From Symbiodinium kawagutii (Eukaryota; Sar; Dinophyceae; Suessiales; Symbiodiniaceae), in the NCBI GenBank assembly GCA_009767595.1, contig VSDK01026071.1, positions 272,759 to 336,758 of the forward strand: a stretch of DNA of 64,000 bases, read 5' to 3'. Under the pieces are notes generated by a model that saw only the letters and a program-made list of their open reading frames with translations, was not told where the DNA came from and did no database searches. This document shows positions 56,693 through 64,000 of this stretch, in pieces (position 1 is the first letter of the stretch; each line of letters opens with the position of its first letter). The position numbers and the translations under genes are program-made.

Positions 56693-57991
56693 GGCCGAAG
56701 CCGATGAAACCAGCCACCTGGTGGGTTGCTTGGTTGCTTGGCTGGTTGATGTTGAGGTTGAGGTCGATGTTGAGGTCGAGGTTGATGTTGAGGTGAGGTG
56801 GATGTTGAGGTTGATGTTGGCTGGTCGATGCTGGTTGGTTTGCTGGATCGCTGGCTAGCTGGTTGGTTTACTGCTTGGGGGAGTATGGTGGATTGACGTA
56901 GAAGCTATACCAACAAACTTTCAAGCGCTCATGGCGATTTGGGATCATCAGGCGCATATATTCATGTTTGACATGCGTATACAGGTGTTGCTTTGACACA
57001 CATTTTGCGGCGGTGGATTCTTTTGCTGCAGACATCATGCCACCCTGTCGGTGATTTGCTTGCATACTATCACACTCGAAAAATAAATGTGTAGAAGCAC
57101 TCAGTTTGACATACCGCACTCCATGGAATGGCAAAGGTTGATCGACAATCGAATCGGAAGAAACCATGGCATCCTGACCTCATTTCAGAAGCAGCAACTG
57201 AGCAGCAGTGAAACATGAGTCGTTCGTTGCCTGTAGCCTATGAACTTTCGTGGTCATGATAACAAGCATGACAGGTTTACCTGATTGTACAACTTAATTA
57301 ATCAACTTGTTCTTATTGTTGCCCGTTCGTTATTACATACCTTATAAAACAACCAACAATACTATATGGTGTTTGATAGCCATTGCCTGATGTGGTACTC
57401 CGGAGAATAAACGACCAAGTTGTATTAAACAGAATTGGTCATGAACTATGACCAACAACCATCATATAGCAATAGTTGCTCTTGTAATTTCTTAGATAAG
57501 TTGTTGGGGTCACCACGCACAATTCTAGCCAACTAGTGTCTGGTAGTGGATATGCCACAAGAATCCACATGAAAACCTGCAACCGTTGGAGCTGATTAGT
57601 AGTACAACCCGGACATTTGGCACCGGGCCCAATCCGCACCTGCCATGACAGGCAGTGGCAAGTCTGCCACAATGGCATTGTTGGTGCACGAGCTGGCAAA
57701 TCAGGCGGTCAGTGACGTCGATGAGAGAGGTCTTGCTGGCCATTGTCATCAGCCAGCTGGTGGTTTTAATAGGCGATGAAACAACAGTGCTGGTGATGAT
57801 TGTTTTAAAGATTTTTTACTTTGGTTAATTGATATTTTTGATAGGGGTGGTTCAACCACCAAACAGATTGGTTTTGTTTCCGTTCGCTGTTGGCTTTGGT
57901 TGCTCTTCTTGCTTTGTTTCGTCGTCATTGTTGCTAACCACTATCACCAGGATGAACCCTTCATAAAACGTTTATTAACCACCCGCCCACC

Positions 57992-58043
<52 letters not shown>

Positions 58044-58151
58044 CTTGTTGTTGCTGCTGCCGCTGTTGGTGGTGATGGTGATGGTCTTGGCCCCGGTCCA
58101 TTTGGATCCATCTGGACCACCTCCGACAACGCCGTTGTGGTTCCCGTGCAG
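56693..58151. other. intron-like stretch
   Basis: GATGTTGAGGTC repeat at 56,745-56,826; (TTG)n at 57,992-58,045. Minus-strand frames at 57,439-57,749 are unsupported. Confidence 0.4.
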
Positions 58152-58245
58152 GTCCGCAGTGCCGCGGAGCACCCGCGCCCCGTGGCGTTGATCCTGCTGC
58201 TGAGCGATCGCTTGCAATTGGATCGGCAGCCACTGATCGGCACTG
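58152..58245 (+). CDS. exon, helical
   Basis: Acceptor CCCGTGCAG, donor GTTTGTT. Reads VRSAAEHPRPVALILLLSDR then LQLDRQPLIGT. The VALILLLSDRLQL stretch resembles a repeat A-helix. Confidence 0.5.
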
Positions 58246-58289
58246 GTTTGTTAAAGAGATCTGAAGCTTAGCATCGGAATGCAGATACA

Positions 58290-59065
58290 CATGATATGAT
58301 ATGATATGATATGATGTGATATGATATGATATGATGTGATGTGATTTGATATGATGTGATATGATGTGATGTGATTTGATATCATATGATATGATGTGAG
58401 ATGATATGATGTGATTTGATGTGATATGATGTGATATGATGTGAGATGATATGATGTGATTTGATGTGATATGATGTGATATGATGTGAGATGATATGAT
58501 GTGAGTTGATGTGATATGATGTGATATGATATGATATGATGTGATTTGACGTGTTGTGATGTGATATGATGTGATATGAAATGATATGATATGACATGAT
58601 ATGATATGATATGATATGATGTGATATGATGTGATATGATTTGATATCATATGATATGATGTGAGATGATATGATGTGATTTGATGTGATATGATGTGAT
58701 ATGATGTGATTTGATGTGATATGATGTGATATGATATGATATGATTTGACATGATATGATATGATTTGACATGATATGATCTGATATGATGTGATTTGAT
58801 GTGATATGATGTGATATGATGTGATATGATGTGATATGATATGATATGACATGATATGACATGATATGATATGATGTGATATGATGTGATATGATGTGAT
58901 ATGACATGATATGACATGATATGATATGATGTGATAGGATGTGATATGATTTGATATCATATGATATGATGTGATATGATATGATGTGATATGATGTGAT
59001 ATGATATGATTTGATATGATATGATTTGATGTGATACGATATGATATGATATGATATGATTTGAT
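58290..59065. repeat. (ATATG ATGTG)n pentamer satellite
   Basis: About 155 pentamers, mostly GATAT and GATGT alternating as TGATATGATG, with TTTGA variants. Open His/Ile/Ser-rich frames on the minus strand are artefacts of the 5-bp period. Confidence 0.95.
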
Positions 59066-59863
59066 ACATATAATAGTGATCGTGATGATATATCAATATA
59101 TTATATATTTGATAATGCTTGCATAATGCTTATATATATATATGTATATATGTAAATATATACAGAGTATGTCTACTATACGTGTCTTCCATCAGCTCAT
59201 GAGCTGCATCCATCCTTCAAGCTGTGTTGAGGCAGTGCAGTTTGCGCCCTCAATGGATTCTTTAAACAACTCAATTGGGGCAATGATTTCCAGTGATGCT
59301 ATGATTTCCAGGACTCAACTCATGATTCTTAGGAGCTTTGTCACTGGGAATCATACCGAGCAGTGTCGAAGCTATTTCTTTTCATTTCTCCCAGCAAGTA
59401 GATGATCATGTTGCAGCTTGGCTAAGACTTTGGCTCATTGTCAATTGTCAGTGATTCAAATCACCTATTTGCGTGGCATGCGCCTCTCGGTATTCCCGCA
59501 AATAATTTCATCCTTCTCCCATTTGTTGAACCCAAAAGACGGGACTCTAGTCATAGCTAGTGGTAATTTGGTCCATCAACCCACTGAACAACAGAACTAT
59601 ACAGTAGATCACAGTAGCCTGTACTCACCCTCGTTATGTTCAAGAACTTGAATTGAACTCAAATATTTGATCACTCATGATCCCCCATCACAAGTGTTTT
59701 GTTCGGCTCCATCACCAACGAATCACAAGAATCCACTACCGCAGCAAAAGCCGAATCAACAAAATTTCCGCACCACATCTGTCAATCTTAGCCTCACCAG
59801 GTGCCCCTACCCATCCCACCCTTGGTGGTGCCGGTGGTGCCCCTGGGTGGTGCCCTGCCCCCC
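59066..59863. other. no supported gene
   Basis: TA-rich microsatellite at 59,095-59,165, then mixed sequence with short unsupported frames. Confidence 0.4.
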
Positions 59864-59873
59864 NNNNNNNNNN
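59864..59873. other. assembly gap, 10 N
   Basis: Ten N within GC-rich sequence just upstream of a coding island. Confidence 1.
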
Positions 59874-59897
59874 CCCGGGGAAGCCTCCCTGCCCCAG

Positions 59898-60024
59898 AGC
59901 CGTTGGCGCGGCCGCCTGCGGCGCTGCGAGCACCGCTCCGCGCAGCTGCTGAAGGTGCTGAGCGCCGCGCAGCGGTGGCCCGGTGGCGCTGGGCGGTGCC
60001 CGTGGTGGGGCGCCAGGGCGAGGT
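59898..60024 (+). CDS. exon, very GC-rich
   Basis: Acceptor CTGCCCCAG, likely donor GTGGTG. The frame SRWRGRLRRCEHRSAQLLKV then LSAAQRW is the best of two open frames; it looks like a basic helix followed by a repeat-like helix. Confidence 0.4.
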
Positions 60025-60117
60025 GGTGGGGGTTGGGGTGACTGCCATGGTGATTTCTTGGGAAATTGGTTGGAAAGATGCTGGGAATGAGATGTTAAGA
60101 TATGTTAAGAGGGGAAT

Positions 60118-60237
60118 TGCCAGATCAACATGGCTTTAGCCAGATCAGCGTGAGGGATCAGCGTGAGAGATCAACATGGCTTTTGCCAGATCAGCATGGA
60201 GAGATCAACATGGCTTTTGCCAGATCAGCATGGACGG
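60118..60237. repeat. GAGATCAACATGGCTTTTGC minisatellite
   Basis: Three to four imperfect copies of a unit containing CAACATGGCTTTTGCCAGAT. Confidence 0.8.
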
Positions 60238-60372
60238 GATGGTCGGGATGGTCGGGATGGTCGGGATCCTTTGGCTTCCGTGCTAAGCGGAATGAAGAAG
60301 ATAGAATGGAAGCTTGGTCGGGATGGTCGGGATGGTCGGGATGGTCGGGGTGGTCGGGATGGTCGGGATCCT
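60236..60372. repeat. GGGATGGTC 9-bp arrays
   Basis: Two runs, four and seven units, separated by related unique sequence (CTTTGGCTTCCGTGCTAAGC versus CTTGGGCTTACGGGCTCAGC), so the whole block is itself duplicated. Confidence 0.85.
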
Positions 60373-60599
60373 TGGGCTTACGGGCTCAGCGGAACAAAGG
60401 GGATAGAATGGAGAAGAGAAGAGTAGAGAAGAGAAGAATAGAGTAGAGAAAAGTAGAGAAGAGTAGAAGAGTCGAGAAAACAAGAGCACAGAAGAGCGGA
60501 GAAGAGTAGATGGAACATCAGCTGTTCATCAGATGTTCTTTTCCCGGATTCATGCACAAATATTTCCCCGATTCACGCACGGATGATTTTCATGCACAT

Positions 60600-61515
60600 A
60601 TCATTGAAGTTGTCATCGCTTCGCAGAAGTTGTCATTGTTTCAGAGAAGTTGTCACTGTATCACAGGGCCACCTAAAAACGTTCGTGTTCACCTGCTTCC
60701 AAGAGAAGTGCAAATATGGCTTTACTCGCCACGCATCATAGGTCATGGTTTCAGAGAAGTTGTCATCGTGTCAGAGAAGTGGTCATTGTATCGCCGGGAC
60801 GCCTAATAACGTTCGTCTTTACTTGCTTCGCAAAGATCTGCAAATCTTGGTTCACAGACCACATATCGTAGAAGTTGTCATCGTTTCAGAGAAATTGTCA
60901 TTGTTTCACAGAAGTTGCCATCATATCACACAGCCACCTAAGAACCTTCGTGTTGACTTGCGACCATAACAATTGCGACTTTGGCTTTGCTGGCCACATA
61001 TATGTAGAAGTTGTCATCGTTTCAGAGAAGTTGTCATCATTTGAGAAAGTTGGCATCGTATCACAAGGCCAACTAATAACATTAGTGTTTAATCACGTCG
61101 GAAAGAACTGCAAATGTTTTGCAGGCCACATATCATAGAAGATGTCATCCTTTCACAGAAGTTGTCATTGTATCAGAGAAGCTGTCATGGTTTCAAAGAA
61201 GTTGTCATCGTTTGAGGGAAGTTGTCATCGTATCACAGGGCCACCTGATATCACTCGTGTTGACTTGCTTCCAAGAGAATTGCAAGTATGATTTTCCGGT
61301 CACAAATCATTTAAATTGTCACCGTACCGCAGGAAGTGTGATCGTTTCAGAGAAGTTGTCATCGTATCACAGGGCCGCCTAATAACGTTCGTGTGTAATT
61401 GCTTCGGGAAGAATTGCAAATCTTGCTTCGCAGGCCTCATATCATAGAAGTTGTCATGGTTTCAGAGAAGTTGTCATCGTTTCAAAGAAGGTGTCATCGA
61501 GTGAAGTTGCAGACA
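60600..61515. repeat. about 134-bp tandem array with GAAGTTGTCATCG sub-repeats
   Basis: Six to seven diverged units. Each has CCACCTAATAACGTTCGTGT (near 60,668, 60,800, 60,936, 61,068, 61,242, 61,374), a GCAAAT..GGC..CACATATC block, and two to four copies of TCAGAGAAGTTGTCATCGTT. The spacing is about 134 bp, once about 174 bp. Confidence 0.85.
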
Positions 61516-61610
61516 TGTCAGGGTCACCTAGGTTTGTAGCCTCTGGACTGATAGAGCTGTGCATCAGACACGTCACCGCAGGGCGCCCTTGAGTGGATCA
61601 AACGCAAGTT

Positions 61611-61623
61611 TGGTAGCGGAGCC
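61611..61623 (+). promoter_or_regulatory. candidate primer binding site (tRNA-iMet)
   Basis: TGGTAGCGGAGCC resembles the complement of the 3' end of eukaryotic initiator tRNA-Met (TGGTAGCAGAG), one mismatch in 11. It lies 188 bp before the first in-frame ATG of Gag, as expected of a Ty1/Copia element, with a possible LTR end (GCA) just upstream. Confidence 0.45.
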
Positions 61624-61798
61624 CCGGAAGGGGCTCCGTTGCTGGTCTCACTGCGACCTCGCTTGCTAGGCTGCCGCTTCCATTTGTGGGAGCTGCCTCG
61701 TAAGCGGGGCCGGTGGACTTCGGGCTCTTCGATCCTGGGACCTCCTTGTGAACAACCTCGAGATCACCTTGGACATCATCGAGCTCTACGGCTCGAAC

Positions 61799-62980
61799 AT
61801 GGTGGCGACTCGCCAAGCACCTTTGGGGCTTTCCTTGTGGAGCTCTACGGTGCGATCACTGCCAAGCCCTACGGCCTGGCGACCCACCTTGAGCATCACG
61901 ACAGTGCTCAACCTCTTCCTCGTCTACATCCTGTGGGCGAACTACCAGCTGTTCTTTGTGAGTGGCTCGATTCGGGACACCGAGAAGGTCACTTGCTCTT
62001 TGCGCAGCATGGACCGTCCTCCTTCTGGATCAGGTGCACTGCCGCTCCAGGAATACCGCCGTGAAATCCCACCAGGCTGGACACCTGGTGACCCGTCGTA
62101 TCCACTGAGAATGTGCTTCGACAGGTTGAAGCTGTGGTATAGGATCTGTGCTTTGGATGACGAAATCATAGGTCCACTGATCGCAGGGAGACTCTATGGA
62201 AGGGCTGCGAAGGTTGCTCTTTCGTTGCGCATCCCTCGACCGGATGGCACCTTTGACACCGGAGACGCAGCTCTTAGCCGACTACCAGTGGATGAAGTCC
62301 GTGACCCTGCGACAGGTGCTGTCATCCAGGAGCACATCCCATCAGGCGTGCAGTTCTTGACGAATGCCCTCAAGAGCGCCTTTGGCATGATGGATCAAGA
62401 CCTGGCGACCCAGTCATTGGAGCGCTTCTTCAATCTGAGCCGCAACAAGCTCAGTCTTGCGGAGTATTCGGTGGAGTTTGACACCAGACTGGAAGAAGCA
62501 TCGGACCGTGCAGGATTGCAGCTCAACAATGTCGGGAAGTTCTTCCTGTTCTTCCGTGGATCAGGTCTGGGAACGAAACAGGTCGACGACATCAAGCTGC
62601 AGGTCGGTGGTGACTACAACCGCTTCCAAGACGCAAGACAGCTGGCCTTGCGACTCAGCCCAAATCGCCAAGAGGACAACGATGCCATCTTCTACGGACG
62701 CGATGATGGCTACGACCCCTACGATGACTACTATGGATGGGGCAACTACTATGACGAGAACGTTGACTATGATGGCGAATGGTATGACGAAGATGGCTGG
62801 GGCGCGTACTATGACATGGACGAGTGGTACGGCGACTACGGCGAAGCATGGTTTGACTGCGAAGAAGATGACTGGGAAGCAGGTGGCTATGAGGCTCACC
62901 ATGAAGAAGAACACCATGAGCCTGCGTCGCAATCGGACCGAGGTGCACCGCCACAGGATGAAGCAGAAGTTGGAGAGTAG
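61799..62980 (+). CDS. Gag-like protein, up to in-frame TAG
   Basis: First ATG in the frame at 61,799; the frame is open from 61,670, with a GTG at 61,748. The capsid-like part includes FDRLKLWYRICALDDEIIGP, FGMMDQDLATQSLERFFNLS and SVEFDTRLEEASDRAGLQLN, the helical layout of Copia Gag proteins. Next comes an acidic tail rich in Tyr, Asp and Gly (DDGYDPYDDYYGWGNYYDE), then a His/Glu-rich part. TAG at 62,978-62,980 ends it, but the same frame continues at once. Another frame upstream (61,639-62,064) is also open, so the true N-terminus is uncertain. Confidence 0.7.
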   Translation: MVATRQAPLGLSLWSSTVRSLPSPTAWRPTLSITTVLNLFLVYILWANYQLFFVSGSIRDTEKVTCSLRSMDRPPSGSGALPLQEYRREIPPGWTPGDPSYPLRMCFDRLKLWYRICALDDEIIGPLIAGRLYGRAAKVALSLRIPRPDGTFDTGDAALSRLPVDEVRDPATGAVIQEHIPSGVQFLTNALKSAFGMMDQDLATQSLERFFNLSRNKLSLAEYSVEFDTRLEEASDRAGLQLNNVGKFFLFFRGSGLGTKQVDDIKLQVGGDYNRFQDARQLALRLSPNRQEDNDAIFYGRDDGYDPYDDYYGWGNYYDENVDYDGEWYDEDGWGAYYDMDEWYGDYGEAWFDCEEDDWEAGGYEAHHEEEHHEPASQSDRGAPPQDEAEVGE

Positions 62981-64000
62981 TATGGAAAAGGGAAGAGCAA
63001 GGGCAAAGGAAAAGATGGATGCTACAACTGTGGATCGAAATGGCATCTTTTGAAGGATTGTCCTCTCCCGAGATCCTTGTCTCCTGGTGACCGCAGGAAG
63101 AGTGGTTTCAGCAGAGGCAAAGGCTATGGTGGCTATGGTGGCAAGTCACGGGGCAAAGGCTGGAACTGGAGACCGTACTCCAAAGGAAAAGGCAAGGGGT
63201 ATGGCAAGAAAGGAAGGAAAGGATCCGGCAAGTTCAGGAGCTCATGGTTTGCCACGGGTGCTCCTTCATCCACGTCACGATCCACGTTTGCAGTCCGACG
63301 AGGCCTGGACATCTCGGATGGCATCCCTGACTCCAGCACCGTGGCCCGGGTTAACAAACCAGAGGAGTTCGCGATCCATACCTCTTCTGAAGAACAAGAA
63401 GAAGTCATTCGTCTTCGAGGTCCACCACCCGAAGGAGCTCAACAAGATGATGGCCTTCATGGAACTGAAGACGAACAAGGATCTGCTACTACCACAAACC
63501 GCAAGGCACATGCAACTGCGTTTAGCTTTGTATCGAGCTTCTATGACGTCAACGAGTACTTCGTGGTTCGTGGACAGAAGAGGCGCGGACTTCTGATAGA
63601 TCCTGGTGCAGCATCCGGACTTGTGGGATCGGAGACACTGAGGGACCTCATGAACACATGTGTCCTTCCTTTCACATCCCTGGACAACGTCAACATCCAG
63701 CCGGAGAAGACTTCACCAGTCAGTGGCATTAATGGGGAAAGTGAACGAACCCTTGGCCAAGTGACCTTGCCACTCCAAGCTGGAGGACAACCCATCACCT
63801 ACACAGGTGAGATCTTGGGAGGACAAGGAAGCCTTTGTCCAGCACTGGTTGGAAATCCTGCCTTGCGTCGCATGGGCAGCACTATCTTCACCGAGTTCTT
63901 CGAGAATGGCGATGGCCTACTCACGGTGAATGCAGACAGCCAGGACTCAGAGAATGGCACCAACCAGTACAAGCTTTTCCGCTTGTTGCTCACAGAATCA
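62981..64000 (+). CDS. Gag zinc knuckle and protease region, same frame after TAG
   Basis: 340 codons with no stop to the window edge. A Gly/Lys-rich start (YGKGKSKGKGK) leads to the knuckle CYNCGSKWHLLKDC at 63,020-63,061 (Cx2Cx4Hx4C, binds RNA via zinc). A second Gly/Arg/Lys-rich stretch follows. The aspartic protease active site is LLIDPGAASGLVG with its Asp at 63,599-63,601; DPGA replaces the usual DTGA/DSGA. A flap-like region (VSGINGESERTLGQVTLPLQ) follows. Reverse transcriptase lies outside. It has no start of its own, so it needs readthrough of TAG or is the 3' part of a disabled ORF. Confidence 0.7.

Larger units (their letters stand above)
61611..64000 (+). mobile_element. Ty1/Copia-type LTR retrotransposon, 5' half
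   Basis: Order: candidate primer site, Gag, CCHC zinc knuckle, protease, then the window edge. Integrase, reverse transcriptase and the 3' LTR would lie beyond 64,000. The 5' LTR boundaries cannot be set from one copy. Coding is fully open apart from one TAG, so the copy is young. Copia-like elements with Gly/Lys-rich Gag tails are abundant in dinoflagellates. Confidence 0.75.

Noticed and set aside
57961..58960. 318-codon and overlapping His/Ile/Ser-rich ORFs
   Set aside because: Generated by the 5-bp satellite; all frames show the same artefact.
62561..63046. 161-codon hydrophobic minus-strand ORF
   Set aside because: Antisense shadow of the acidic Asp/Tyr-rich Gag tail, which reads as Val/Ile on the other strand.

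Overview
The window looks like nuclear DNA of a dinoflagellate, probably symbiodiniacean or a close relative. The evidence is short GC-rich coding islands (35-220 nt) bounded by AG and GT, separated by long AT-rich introns full of simple repeats. There are also TTTAGGG/TTTTAGGG telomere-like arrays, a Copia-like gag-pol element with a DPGA protease motif, and proteins of types I associate with this lineage. There is no prokaryotic operon structure, and I found no convincing tRNA or rRNA gene. Nearly every coding island I can defend reads on the + strand, as expected from the unidirectional gene arrangement of dinoflagellates. Most genes are visible only as exons. I give exon boundaries where an acceptor and donor agree with one good reading frame; gene membership is inferred.

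Layout. 1-0.7 kb: the 3' part of a WCxxE/TIR-like gene. 3-11.7 kb: exons of an EF-hand protein, possibly the cytosolic part of an ion channel, ending with a stop at 11,685. 13-14.3 kb: a small exon cluster with a His-rich exon, ending at 14,272. 15-36 kb: an F-box-like exon, then many single-repeat exons of tetratricopeptide (TPR) type, ending in a terminal exon at 36,104. Inside this stretch sits an intronless 104-aa ORF with an acylation-type N-terminus and a possible spliced-leader relic upstream. 38.8-45 kb: three further exon groups with stops at 39,881, 41,855 and 44,979, plus a telomere-like block, minisatellites and a 232-N assembly gap. 45.7-60 kb: scattered exons, a 57-bp higher-order repeat, a pentamer satellite and a 10-N gap. 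60.1-61.5 kb: three tandem repeat families. 61.6-64 kb: a Copia-type retrotransposon with a candidate tRNA-Met primer binding site, Gag, an in-frame TAG, a zinc knuckle and the start of protease, cut by the window edge.

The most notable signal is a family of about 15 short terminal-inverted-repeat elements (80-165 bp, TIR close to GGTGTTTCTCAAAATAGGGG) spread through the introns. About half lie within 40 nt of an inferred splice junction, which recalls introner-type elements.
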